64,000 nucleotides of DNA from positions 558,001 through 622,000 of the forward strand of contig JAGMUV010000018.1 of NCBI GenBank assembly GCA_020744425.1, read 5' to 3'. A model generated the notes under the pieces. The model had not been told where the DNA came from. It worked only from the letters and a program-made list of their open reading frames with translations, and made no database searches. This stretch comes from Dactylonectria macrodidyma. Taxonomy: Eukaryota; Ascomycota; Sordariomycetes; Hypocreales; Nectriaceae. Below are positions 1 to 10,696 of the stretch, piece after piece. How positions within the stretch are numbered: the stretch's first letter is position 1; each line of letters starts with the position of its first letter. The position numbers and the translations under genes were made by a program.

Positions 1-450
1 CAAACCATTATCAAATCCACTTCATAACAGTGGGCAGATGGCTAAGTGCTCTAAAGACCTTATTAAGTAGAGCACTACATATTAGGGCTCTGAGGTTCTT
101 TCCTTTTTCAATTTTATAGTGCCTTCTCTTCTTTTGCTCTTATTCCATCCGAGACGCACTTCTCTTTGCTGTTTGTGAATACTTATACTGGCAAGTTCTA
201 TCTCTGTTTGTACTGCGAACCTATTAGCTCTGCATACCACGCAATACTGCAGACCGGCGGCTTACAATTCCTAAGCTGACGTGAAGAAATATCTAGTACT
301 TCTTTGTCTGTTGATAAGTTATTGGCGATATCCGGAAAAAAGGCTGGCATTTCTCCCAAAGTTCTATAATGGGTGTCCCAGTCTGGATACACTACTTAAG
401 AATATTAGTGACACCTGCGGCAGGAAATATTGCAGGCGTAACCTACGATA

Positions 451-885
451 CTAGCGGGTTTCGTAATGTTCAATACCAACAGGATGAAACACGATCCATA
501 TTCGGTTGGAGTCTTTGTACAGAGTAAGGCTACCCGAACCGAGTTCTTTAAATCCTCGCTTGCCTTTCATCGATAATCTGGCGGTGGCAATCTTGTAACA
601 CTCGGTCCCAAGTTGTCGTTGGGCTGGAGAACGCTTCTCAGGAAGTTTTGGAAAACGCTCCACGGCTTCTTTTGGAAGGATTATGGATGGCTTGATACCG
701 ATCTGGGAGGCAGAATCATCTGCCACCACGGTGCTATCGCCTCCAGACCAAATGCTGCTCGGTGAGGTTGACTGGATATTGGAACTCGGTCTTCTTCTCG
801 GAGCGTGTCGAAATGAAGAATGGAGAGGACAGATGCGGGTGATATCTAGAGATGTGGGGTTTGTGAGCAGGTGAGAAGCATCCAT
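451..885 (-). CDS. Uncharacterised small ORF, 144 aa
   Basis: The ORF opens with a true ATG and has no intron or recognisable domain. The N-terminal half is rich in Ser, Pro and Arg, as in a low-complexity or disordered segment. The C-terminal third has a more ordered look (GSGSLTLYKDSNRIWIVF). No signal peptide or membrane segment is visible. It lies alone, before the MFS transporter gene on the other strand. It could be a real lineage-specific gene, the last exon of a longer gene, or chance. I do not recognise it. Confidence 0.3.
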   Translation of the reverse strand: MDASHLLTNPTSLDITRICPLHSSFRHAPRRRPSSNIQSTSPSSIWSGGDSTVVADDSASQIGIKPSIILPKEAVERFPKLPEKRSPAQRQLGTECYKIATARLSMKGKRGFKELGSGSLTLYKDSNRIWIVFHPVGIEHYETR

Positions 886-1815
886 GAGAGCGATGTGTTC
901 AGCCCCCGCAAAAAAGCCTCGCTGCCTCGCCAGTCTGTAAGATAAGAATGGGGAAAAGGAAGCGACTCTTTACTAGCTACCGATTAGCCCTCTTCGTATA
1001 AGCACACTCCATAGGGCTTAAAGCTGGCTCCAAATTGGAATCCCGACTGGCAGGGAGGGTTTGGGGCTGAGAATTAGTGCCCCAATGCCCATGCCAATTG
1101 GACCAGCCATGACACCCACTCGGATATTTAGCTGGTGTGTCTTCTAATACGTACTCGCATTATGGCTTTCTTCACCAAGGCCGCACGCAAGGCAGGTTCT
1201 AGCCAGGTAGACTATGTGTTTTTACGTCGTTGTACCGACGCAAGCATAGTAATCCATGGCGTTTTGCCCTCTATCCTTTGGTGGACAAAAGTGGGTACTA
1301 TGGGTGTGATGGTGTGATGCGGCATAGCATTGTACCGCGCCATATCGAAGCGCCCTGCATGCTGCAGAGTGCTTTCGTAGAGCCGTCTGTGATGAGGCTG
1401 GTGATCGTAGCTAGTATAGTTCTCGGTACGAGCCACACTAGTCTGCCACTGTAATCTGTGGCAATCCGTGGATCGCGTAACCCCAATACATTGTGAATTG
1501 ACAAGGGCCTGACGCATTGTATCGCCGTTATAGATTTTGGAGGTGAGTGCATGAGATCGTCCGCCTGACCTCGGCGTCTTATCGATCACTAATGAGGTCC
1601 TTTTTTAGAAGAAGTCGCCGTTCAAGAATACTCGGGTGTCTATGACAGGACTCAGCTTTATGAGTGGTATCATTGAAATATTTCAGGACATAAATAACCA
1701 ACATAGCCCAGCCAGACCCCTCCTTTCAGATAGTTGAACCAGATCGCACTCTTGAGGTCGAACCAAAATATTCCCGTCTTCTTTGTCACTAAGTCCAAAT
1801 CTGCCATCATTGAAA
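886..1815. other. Intergenic; no supported gene
   Basis: Short overlapping ORFs on both strands around 1135-1590 lack domains and compatible splice structure. I see no tRNA and no repeat. The right end is the probable promoter of the MFS gene. Confidence 0.5.
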
Positions 1816-3711
1816 ATGTTACCTGACCCAAACAAAGCCAGTCCCCGACCTGCCCATGATGACATTCGCATCTCACGAGACATCATGTCACATTGCCTGG
1901 ACATTGACGCGTTAAGGGTAGAAACTGTACCCAAGGCCTACGACGATCCGTTCAAAGTCACGCTCGATGACGAGAATGATCAATTTTCCCCAAGAAACTT
2001 GCCAAGTCTACGCAAGTGGCGGTTGGTGTTTACTGTCTGTGCAGCAATAATTTGCGTGTGAGTACTACGGATTCTCCGAGTCTCAAGGCTCGGTCTTCTC
2101 CTATCATAATAAGATAATAATACACATGTCAGCCGCCTTTTGCTAATCGATATGCAGAACCTGCACGAGCTCAATTTACTCAACTACCTACGCCCAGCTC
2201 AACCGCGGCTTTGCTGCGACGAAGGTGACTTGTGCTCTGGGTCTCTCGACTTTTGTCCTCGGAATCGCCCTCGGAGGTTTGATCACCGGCCCACTCAGCG
2301 AGAACTTTGGGCGAAGACGGATTTATCTTGTCTCCTGGTCCATGTTTATGATATGGACCATCCCATCTGCCGTGGCACAGAATATGACGACTCTGATTAC
2401 AACTCGCTTGTTTGGAGGCTTTTTCGGGAGCACGTTTCTGTCTGTTGCTGGTGGGACTGTGGCAGATATCTTCGCTCACGACCAACTGCAAAAGCCCATG
2501 CTTTTTGTCTCGCTGGCGCCTTTTGTCGGCCCAGCATGTGGTCCCCTTGTCGGCGGATTCATCAATTCTCATCTTCACTGGAGATGGACTTATTATATCA
2601 TCTTGATATGGTCTAGCATCATTCTGGTCGCTGTTGCCCTCATGCCAGAAACGTTCCATCCCCTCATTTGCATTAGCAAGGCTCAAAAGCTAAGGATGGA
2701 AACCAGTGATCATCATTACCGGGCATCAGCGGAGAAGAAAAGTACAGCATGTCGCAGAACCACCTCGCTTGTACTGTTGCGTCCCTTCCAACTACTTTTT
2801 CTTGAGCCAATGTGCTTATGTCTGAATATTTACTCCGCCATTTTGTTAGGCATCTTGTACATCTTCTTTGGGACCTTGCCTCAGATCTTTCGCACGAACC
2901 ATGGGATGAATCTTTGGCAAAGCGGACTGATCTTCCTCGCCATCATTGTTGGCATGCTGCTGGGAGTGGCCACGAGCCCAATTTGGGTCCGAATCCGGTC
3001 ATGGTTGATATCCCGGCATCAGATTGAAACCGGAGTTTCGAAAAGAAGCGAGCCCGAATACAGGTTGCCGCCTATGATGGCTGGGGGTGTACTGATCCCC
3101 ATTGGCTTGTTCTGGTTTGCGTGGACGACGCAAGAGAGCATACACTGGATCGTCCCGGTTTTAGCGTGCCTGGTTTTCGGTCTCGGGTGCGTAATTCCTA
3201 GTTTCCCCCCCCCTTTTTCCGTGTCTCGATGACAGCGCATCATGACTATCATTTACTGACTCTAGTATCTTCAAGGGTAAATTTGGTATTCAACGGCATA
3301 TTTACGTTTCTTGTATGTCACGACAAAACCTTCCCGCTTCCCCGAACATTTCGAGGTTTCAAATGAGAAAACGGGCCTAGAAACGCTAATTTATGGAATC
3401 CATAGGTCGAAGCATACAGCCAATTTGCGGCTTCAGCACTTGCTTCAAACAGCTTCGCGACGGCTTTTCTCGCAGGTTCGTCTTCCATGTTACTCTATCT
3501 ATCCTGCATTTTTGCGCATCCGTGTCTTATTTAAAGCCTAGCTGCCTTTCCTCTTGTACAAATTCCCATGTTTGACCGCCTTGGATTCCATTGGGGTATT
3601 AGCGTTTTGGCGTTCCTGACAATGGCCATGATCCCATTCCCTTGGTTGTTCTTTAAATACGGCAAATCACTTCGAAGTAAAAGTAGATTTGCCACATCAT
3701 CCCAAGGCTAG
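1816..3711 (+). CDS. MFS multidrug/polyamine-type transporter (DHA1-like)
   Basis: A proton-antiport type major facilitator, predicted at the plasma membrane and exporting small organic compounds or drugs. Exons are 1816-2057, 2158-3186, 3276-3312, 3406-3475 and 3542-3711, giving about 515 aa. An acidic cytosolic N terminus (DDPFKVTLDDENDQFSPRN) precedes TM1. The DHA1 loop 2-3 signature appears as GPLSENFGRRR, and FVGPACGPLVGGFI matches the TM5 antiporter motif. The acceptor of intron 2 must be the AAG at 3273-3275: it keeps the frame into LVFNGIFTFLVEAY, whereas the nearer TAG would shift it. The last exons encode TM11-12 (HWGISVLAFLTMAMIPFPW). The gene looks intact. It may serve the neighbouring aromatic or acyl-CoA catabolic genes, but that is inferred from position only. 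Substrate unknown. Confidence 0.85.
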
Positions 3712-4614
3712 CGGTGCGGGTCTCTACGGGATCGTTGAAGGTGCCTGAGAGTAAATCACGAGACTGGAAAGAGAGGGAATGTGCGAGCGGACACTATCTA
3801 GGAGCGATGTTCGAAATGATGAGCTAGAGTAGCTTCGGCGCAGTGGAGGTCAATGGGAGACAGACCATGAATGAGTTGCAGCTAATGTTTAACTCTTGAA
3901 TGCAATGCTGGGCCAATCATGAAGAGGAAGCGATGAGATGCATTGGATCCACATCTACCTCGGGATTCAGAACGATGTGCACGGAGGAGATGGATTATTC
4001 ACAGTCCCTAAAAAGAGACATAAATAATATAAATACATAACTACGGATTGTTGATCAACAGATGCCGGTGCTTGTGGCGTTAGTCTACCGCTATCGCTGT
4101 TACTCGCGGCGCCACGCAGCTGTGTGGGTATCAACCACGATCTTGAGCTTTGAGGTCAACTCCACCTACCATCTAGTGATCGCAGTTTACAATGGCTAAA
4201 AATCCACCGGTCTTACTTTTAGTGAGGCGGCTCTAGAGCATTTATTATATGGATCCTTTCAAAATGCGTATGTAGTAATAGCGATAATGAAACCTGCCTT
4301 GTTAGTTTTCGTAATTGTGTAGCTACGTGTCCAACAATTCAGCAACCAGACTATTCACGTGTCGAAATTCTTTTTTCTAAATGCCGGGTTAGCTGATCAA
4401 GCATCAAAACCCATTTTTGGTGGTTGGTATGATAAAATTTCGGCCTCGGCACCCTGAACCCTGATCTTTCAAGATTTAGCTGCCTCGGCTCGGCTAAGAC
4501 CCCGCCATCAAATCTGAAATCTGACATCAGACGAACTTTAACAACCTCACTTCATCAAACGCTGCTCTACGACTTTTGAATTCGCGACAGTATCTGCGCA
4601 TAACTGTTGTCAAG
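3712..4614. other. Intergenic; no gene seen
   Basis: About 0.9 kb with no ORF longer than 60 aa. It separates the MFS gene from the crotonase-family gene and must hold the promoter of the latter. No repeat or RNA gene was recognised. Confidence 0.5.
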
Positions 4615-5668
4615 ATGGGTGAACCAACATATCGATACTTTAGAGTCACCACTCCGCGAGAATATGTCGCTCACGTCGAGATCAACCGACCCGAGAAGGC
4701 TAATGCCTTCATAGAACCGTATGAACCACTCTTACTCAAACTGCTTTCGAAATGCGACTGATGGAACTGACGCAATTCGCAATTTAAAGGATGTGGCATG
4801 AACTGAAGGTGGTATTCGACCGTCTCTCAGATGATCCGTCCGTCCGTGCTATTGTCTTCTCGGGCGCTGGAAATAAATCCTTCTCCGCAGGTCTTGACCT
4901 CCAGAGCGCATCTACCGAAGGATCCAAGTTCAACCCTAGGCCTGAAGAAAAGTTGGATGCGGGAAGACAAGCTTTCAAAACCAGGAAGTGGGCGTTGGAA
5001 TTCCAGCATTGCGTCAGTAGCATTGAGCGATGTGAGAAGCGTGAGTCATCAAGACAGACAACGATCACTATAATTCGACTAATAAATGTGAAATTTACTA
5101 GCGGTCATATGTGTCATGCATGGAATGTGCATTGGCCTCACTATTGACATTGTAACATGCACAGATCTGAGGATATGTACCGCGGACTCCATCTTCAGTG
5201 TGAAAGAAGTTGACGTGGCCATCACAAGCGATGTTGGAACGTTGGCACGTCTACCCAAGGTGGTGGGCTCTTATGCCTGGGTGAAGGACGTGTGCCTCAC
5301 TGGAAGGAATTTCGATGCCGAGGAGGCATTACGCGTGGGATTTGTGACGCAGGTGCTTCCTACGAAAGCAGAGGCGGTGCAGGTGGCCTTGGAAACTGCA
5401 AGCGGAATCGCAGCCAAGAGTCCTCTCGCTGTCCAGGGGACTAAGAACTGTCTAGATTGGTGCCGAGACCACGACGTTGCATCTGGTAAGTTTGACACTC
5501 CTACTGCGTACCACTTCTTTCCTCAGAGTCTAGCACTAACGACAACCAATCCCAGGGCTACGATATATGGCTGTATGGAATGGAGGTGCGATCAACACCC
5601 TGGATGTCCCACTGGCTATGAAATCAGTCTTGACAAAGGGTGGTAATCCGAGATTTGAGAAGTTGTAG
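4615..5668 (+). CDS. Enoyl-CoA hydratase/isomerase family, dienoyl-CoA isomerase-like
   Basis: A crotonase-fold enzyme, 283 aa, from exons 4615-4718, 4790-5040, 5102-5485 and 5556-5668. Members hydrate or isomerise double bonds of acyl-CoA esters. Visible motifs are the start of the fold (AHVEINRPEKANAF), the first oxyanion loop (FSAGLDL) and the second segment (KPVICVMHGMCIGLTIDIVTCTDLRI). The acidic residues in the VKEVDVAITSDVGTLARLPK segment fit delta3,5-delta2,4-dienoyl-CoA isomerases better than plain hydratases. The C terminus FEKL is only a weak match to a peroxisomal PTS1 tripeptide, so location is uncertain. All introns are GT-AG and close the frame. It sits between a transporter and an amidohydrolase, which would fit ring or side-chain degradation (inference). 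Confidence 0.85.
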
Positions 5669-6092
5669 AAAGTTACGAAACATATTCGCAAGGCATCTCC
5701 TTGGAGTAATGGCCAAATTCGGTATCAATCACCGTTCAAACAGGTTGTTTAGAACGCGATCATTCGAGTTGTAAAACAATGGATCAGAAGCTCTAGACTC
5801 AATCGCATAAACTCCCCTCTCGAATATTCGCACGACTTGCCTATGCCATCGAAGTTTTACCATAGCTTCTAGCGTTAGCTAATAAGTGGAGGTCATATTA
5901 CACTAACATGTAATGAGGTCGCTTTTCCAAATTGTTAAAGGGGAAACAAAAGAAATGTTCCAAACTAAAGGCAAAACACAAAATGTAAAATTCTAAACTG
6001 GAGCTGGATCGGCCATTTTAGTGGAAACCAAATCGTAGCTAAGCGTGACTAACTGTCTAAAATCGCATCAAACAGCAAAAAAAAAATGCGAT
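5669..6092. other. Intergenic; no gene seen
   Basis: AT-rich 3' flank of the crotonase-type gene leading to the tRNA-Phe gene. An A-run at 6077-6086 lies just beyond the tRNA 3' end; on the minus (tRNA) strand it reads as T residues and would serve as a Pol III terminator. Confidence 0.45.
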
Positions 6093-6218
6093 TGCGGTTT
6101 ATGTGGATCGAACACATGACCTTCAGATCTTCAGTCTGACGCTCTCTGTCAGTGAAGGTTAGTTGTGATTCTTGAATGGGGACTGATTGATAACGTACCC
6201 CAACTGAGCTAAACCCGC
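6093..6218 (-). tRNA. tRNA-Phe(GAA) interrupted in the D-loop by a 53-nt GT-AG insert
   Basis: Read on the minus strand, the ends form an acceptor stem (GCGGGTT with AAACCGC, one mismatch, discriminator A). The anticodon loop CTGAAGA carries GAA on a TCAGA/TCTGA stem. The T arm is ATGTG-TTCGATC-CACAT. The usual intron site after position 37 is uninterrupted. Instead 53 nt (6146-6198) are inserted in the D-loop between GTTGGG and AGAGC. The insert begins GTACGT, contains ACTAACC about 20 nt before its end, and finishes ACAG. Removing exactly these bases gives a standard 73-nt tRNA-Phe with an intact D arm. The A box lies wholly upstream of the insert and the B box (GTTCGATCC) is intact. It may be a functional gene with an unusual intron or an insertion-killed copy. 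Confidence 0.85.
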
Positions 6219-6841
6219 TTTGTTGGAGTTCGAGCATATAATATTCGCATTATGAGCCAGAGCGAACTGTTGGCATTGGAGGCAATGACAGATGAAAATG
6301 TTCGCTGACACTGATCAAGGGCCACGCCACAGCCTGAGAGGACAACGAGACTGTAAATAGAAAGATAAAAAGAAATAAACCTGCGCAGTTACACGTCCCA
6401 GATACTCATTGGCAACTCATTGGCGAGAGAAAGCAAAATACCCAAACTATAGCCTCGCTGGCATGTCGGGAATGCACCAGTGGCAGCACATGGCCGGAAA
6501 CGCCAGAGCTGATGCTCTCACGCATAGGCTGCTTGCAACTAACTTCTACTCACAGTGCCTTGACAAGGTTGGCCGATTGGCAGCTCCACTTATTACCTCG
6601 GTCGATGATGCGGGGAAGCGATCACGAGCCATCTTGAATTGCTCCTATAATGACACAAATAAAAACGTCCTTAACGGTAACTCCACTTGCAACAGCTACT
6701 AGCTAATGAACGGTAATTTACTATAAAGCTGAGGGTTCTCTGCTAGCAGCATTGCTCAGCATAGCATTGCAAAGCTACTGGTGTCGAGTTCTCCAGTTTC
6801 AATTTGATTCTAACAAATAACACTGTCTCTAGCTAGCTGAC
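6219..6841. other. Intergenic; no supported gene
   Basis: An ORF at 6409-6702 lacks an early ATG and any recognisable domain, so I do not call it. The stretch is the upstream region of the amidohydrolase gene. Confidence 0.4.
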
Positions 6842-7782
6842 ATGGCTACGAAGGACTCGTTCCCTCTCATTGTTGACGTATGGGCCAACCCAACTGGAGT
6901 AAGAAAACCATAGCCTTGGCCTCGTCCGAGAATGGAGAATAACCGAAACAGAATCCTATTCCAGAAACCAAACGACTTTTCGAGCAGAGTCATGCAGATC
7001 CAACGCTCTCCCTCAAAAAGCATAGCCCGAAGGAGTTGATCGCATTGATGGATGAAGCTGGTGTCTCGCAGATCTGTCTTGCGGCTTGGTATCGGCCGGG
7101 TTCCGCTATTTTCTCCAACGAACAAGTTGCCGAATACACTCGAGCCTATCCGGATCGGATTTTTGGTCTCGCGTCGGTGAACCTGGAGGACCCAGTCGCT
7201 GCAGTCAAGGAACTGGATCACTATGTTAAGGTTGAGGGTTTCAAGGGACTCCGGATCGTGCCTTGGCTGTGGAATCTTCCACCGACAGACGCCCACTACT
7301 GGCCTCTGTTTGTCAAGTGCATCGAGCTGGACGTGCCGTTTCTCACCCAAGTTGGCCACACTGGGCCCCTCTGCCCAAGTGAAGTGGGAAGACCCATTCC
7401 GTACATTGACGCAATTGCGCTCAAATTCCCCGACTTGAAAATCGTCTGTGGTCACCTCGGCTACCCATGGACAGCAGAGATGGTGTCCGTCGCATGGAAA
7501 CACCCCAACGTTTACATCGACACCAGCGCATGGTCGCCTAAATTCTACGCCCCCGAATTTATAACGTTCGCCAATACAACAGGCCGGAAGAAGGTTATGT
7601 TTGGTACCAACTTCCCACAGCTGGGCTGGAAGGCTTGCGTTGACAACGTTTACAAACACCACACGCAAAGCAATAGAGGGGGGTTGCGACCAGAGATCTT
7701 GGCGGATTTTATGGGCCTCAATGCTAAGAGGGTGTTGAAGCTACCCGACTGGAATCCTGGGAAGGCAAAGTCAAGTCTATAA
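6842..7782 (+). CDS. Amidohydrolase-2 family metal-dependent hydrolase/decarboxylase
   Basis: A TIM-barrel amidohydrolase (PF04909 type), 295 aa, from exons 6842-6898 and 6952-7782. The phase-0 intron joins ANPTG to NPIPETKRLFEQSH. Relatives include ACMSD and gamma-resorcylate decarboxylase, which decarboxylate aromatic or muconate acids, plus true hydrolases. Visible motifs are VEGFKGLRIVPWLWNLPPTDAHYWPL, FLTQVGHTG (metal-ligand His region), IVCGHLGYPWTAEM (second His), VYIDTSAW and KVMFGTNFPQL. The usual HxH after strand 1 is replaced by VDVWANPT, so one metal-ligand pair is missing; this recurs in some fungal members. The FAD hydroxylase lies downstream on the same strand. Joint action on an aromatic acid is plausible but unproven. 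Confidence 0.85.
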
Positions 7783-8157
7783 AATTGTTGATGTGGCAAC
7801 TGGAAATTCACTCAGAATAAAAGTGGTGCCTAGTAAGATAGGTACTTTGAGCTATGTGGGATGAAAAGCGAAATACGACTTTACCTTAGGCATCGTTAGG
7901 GGTGTATTTGGCCACGTGAATTTCAGCCTCAAATCTAGCATCTGCCTCGTCGATGACGCGCGTCAATCATCACTTTGCTGCCATGCATCCAGCAAGAGAT
8001 CACATCGTCTACATCCACATGATACGACACAGCACAGTCAATTCCTCCGTTATATATTTTACGCCTCTCTTATCCTGAAAACTCAAGTCTTGGCCTCTTC
8101 ATTTCCTTTTCCCGTTCCCTTATTTGCGACACTTTGATTCAAATCCGCTTTGGCTTA

Positions 8158-9816
8158 ATGTCCAACATTCAAGTTCCAGTCCTGATTGTGGGTGGTGGTA
8201 TCGTCGGCTTGTCTGCTTCCCTTTTCCTCTCAAGCTATGGCATCAAATCGCTCTTGGTAGAGCGCCATGCGGGCACCTCCATTCATCCACGAGCCCGTGG
8301 TGTCAACCGCCGCACAATGGAGTTGTACCGTGGAATCGGGATTGATGAGGCTATTCGCGCAGCCGGTGCCTCTTTGGCACCAAGCTTCGGCATGTACCAA
8401 GGGTCATCCCTGGCTGAAGTTGTCGAGAGCCACCCTCGCAAGGTAGTCGCGGGCCCACAGAAGCTACCAGGCGCTGCATTCTTCGACTTTGGTCCAGTGG
8501 ATGGAACGCGTGGTACACAAGATCTCATCGAGCCCATCCTGCTCAAAGCTGCGCGAGATGAAGGTGGCGATGTACGCTTTAACACTGAATGCCTCACCTT
8601 TGACCAAGGTTACAATGGGGTTACGGCGACCCTGCTCGACCGTTCCAGCAATGCCAAGTCGGCTGTTCACGCATCATACATGATTGCTGCTGATGGGGCG
8701 GCCAGTCCCATACGGCAACAACTTGGCGTATCGACCACCGGCGCTGGTACTCTGGGATACCTCTTGAACATCCTCTTCGAAGTTGACCTTAGTGATTGGG
8801 TGCGCGGCCGCGAATTTAGCCTGTGCTTGGTTGACCGACCTGAAGTCAAGGGCTTATTTGCATCCATCAACAATTCCGACCGGTGGGTCTTTCATCTTTC
8901 TTACGACCCTCGGAAAGGGGAAGAGATTCAACATTTTCCTCCCGAGCGTTGTCGAGAACTTATAAAGATCGCCCTTGGCATGCCTGATGTTCACATCGAG
9001 ATCAAAAGCATTCTTCCTTGGGAACCAACTGTACGAGTCGCCGAGAAATTCCAACATGGGCGAGTCTTCCTTTCTGGAGATGCAGCCCACCAGATGCCAC
9101 CTTGGGGCGGGCAAGGAGCAAATACGGGCATCGCCGACGTTCACAATCTAGCCTGGAAGCTGGCCGCTGTTTTGAATGGCCAAGCAACAGACACGCTACT
9201 GACAACTTACGACACCGAAAGGCTTCCCATTGGGCGTCTTGTTTCGGAAGAATCAGGCGCCGCCTCTGACGAGCATGGCTTGCTCTCGCTGAAGAAAAGC
9301 GTAGCGGCTATCCTGGCATTGGTCTACAAGATACCTAGGCTCGTTGGTTATGGCTATCGTTATGATTCCCGGGCAATTTGTACCTCAGATACTACACCTT
9401 GGTTCTGGAGGGCAATGAGACTTATGCCAACGCCAAGCCGAATCCTCCAGATCAGCGGCACAGCCGGAACACGCGCCCCGCATCTTTGGGTACATTTCGA
9501 AACTTCTCGGATTTCTACGCTCGACCTTCTAGGTAAGAACTTCGTGATCTTCGCTGGAGAGGACGGGAAAGAATGGTGCGAAGCGGCCCCGAACGTGACT
9601 TCTTCACTCAATGTCAACCTGAGAGCCTATTGTGTTGGACCAAGCCGTGAACTCGTCGCACCGCGGGGTTACTGGGAGTCTTCGGCGGGCATCACGACGA
9701 CAGGGGCGATTTTAGTACGCCCGGATGGGATGGTAGCCTGGCATTCATGGAGTAATCCACCCAACATTCAGAGAAAGCTTCAAGAAGTTTTGAAGCAAGT
9801 ACTATGTTGTGAGTAA
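8158..9816 (+). CDS. FAD-dependent aromatic ring hydroxylase (phenol/TfdB-like)
   Basis: An intronless 552-aa class A flavoprotein monooxygenase, predicted cytosolic, which hydroxylates phenolic rings with NAD(P)H and O2. The start is the first ATG in frame (8158, MSNIQVPVLIVGGG). Residues about 6-35 hold the GGGIVG dinucleotide-binding motif followed by LLVERH. HPRARGVNRRTMELYR is the substrate-domain segment. AADGAASPIRQQLG is the DG motif. VFLSGDAAHQMPPWGGQGANTGIADVHNLAWKL is the GD motif contacting the FAD ribityl chain. About 170 C-terminal residues match the thioredoxin-like extension of phenol and 2,4-dichlorophenol hydroxylases. The gene looks complete. With the neighbouring amidohydrolase and crotonase-fold genes it suggests an aromatic catabolic group. 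Confidence 0.88.
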   Translation: MSNIQVPVLIVGGGIVGLSASLFLSSYGIKSLLVERHAGTSIHPRARGVNRRTMELYRGIGIDEAIRAAGASLAPSFGMYQGSSLAEVVESHPRKVVAGPQKLPGAAFFDFGPVDGTRGTQDLIEPILLKAARDEGGDVRFNTECLTFDQGYNGVTATLLDRSSNAKSAVHASYMIAADGAASPIRQQLGVSTTGAGTLGYLLNILFEVDLSDWVRGREFSLCLVDRPEVKGLFASINNSDRWVFHLSYDPRKGEEIQHFPPERCRELIKIALGMPDVHIEIKSILPWEPTVRVAEKFQHGRVFLSGDAAHQMPPWGGQGANTGIADVHNLAWKLAAVLNGQATDTLLTTYDTERLPIGRLVSEESGAASDEHGLLSLKKSVAAILALVYKIPRLVGYGYRYDSRAICTSDTTPWFWRAMRLMPTPSRILQISGTAGTRAPHLWVHFETSRISTLDLLGKNFVIFAGEDGKEWCEAAPNVTSSLNVNLRAYCVGPSRELVAPRGYWESSAGITTTGAILVRPDGMVAWHSWSNPPNIQRKLQEVLKQVLCCE

Positions 9817-10696
9817 CTGAAGGATGATTCCACGTAGGTACATTACTACCAAACCTCGCTAGTTGGGCGGCCTAGCCGGATTGAATCATTCGAATCCCCT
9901 CTCTACAACTACATCATATCGCTACTTTACTTAGTACACAAATGCTATGTCAATTCATAAAATAACATAACGCTATCCTAAGCAAGTCTTAAAAAAGCTT
10001 ATGAAACAGCTTAGCTCTCTACAGCTTTTCATATATCACACTAGGTTAGCTAAGGTGGATGGGGGGTCGATGAGATGAAGTTCTTAAATGACGTAACTAA
10101 TGGATCCCACCCATCTAAACTAACTCAACGGAACTTGTTTGCTTAGGTAGATGTCCGAGCCACTTATGCTTGTGAGGTCTCGTGAGATGTTGTCGGGGGC
10201 TGTCCGCTGTCCTGCAGAAGCAGTAAAGGCTGGAAATGACGTACTCCGAGGTTTAGCGTCAGATACTGTGCAGCTCATCGCTCATTCTAACACGTTAAAA
10301 CCAGGCGCTAATTACTATTATAGCCCGTCCGTGTATTTCGTACCGATATGTATCAAGTCTGACGGAATGATCGGGATATGAACGGGTGTGGAAGATGGGT
10401 CAGTACGAGGCTCGTATAGACTCAACGGCGATCGGTGACGATCCTAGCCGCCCGCTTTTTAAGCCTTCAGTCCGTGCCCACATGCTCATCCACACGATCT
10501 TAGGCTGAAGAGCTCAAGTTTTTGTAGCATCAGAATAGAATGTCCGAACTCTCCGGCATTGAGGCTTCCTTGAAGCTGCTTGTCATGGCGTGTTGGGGTA
10601 TAAGAGCAACGTTCCTGCTCACCATTTTCAAGGTCAGTTATCAATTAACCAACACCTGCTACTTCATTTCCTTGGCTTTACAATTTTCAACGAAAC
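9817..10696. other. Intergenic; no supported gene
   Basis: About 0.9 kb between the hydroxylase and the sulfatase. The part at 9930-10030 is AT-rich. Two small ORFs (10151-10381 and 10540-10791) show no domain. No repeat or tRNA was recognised. Confidence 0.45.

Noticed and set aside
3187..3275. Apparent frameshift in the MFS gene after the GLG residues
   Set aside because: Using the AAG acceptor at 3273-3275 instead of the nearer TAG restores the family frame, so the gene is intact.
6409..6702. 97-codon ORF upstream of the amidohydrolase
   Set aside because: No early ATG, no homology features, and no splice structure linking it to the next gene.
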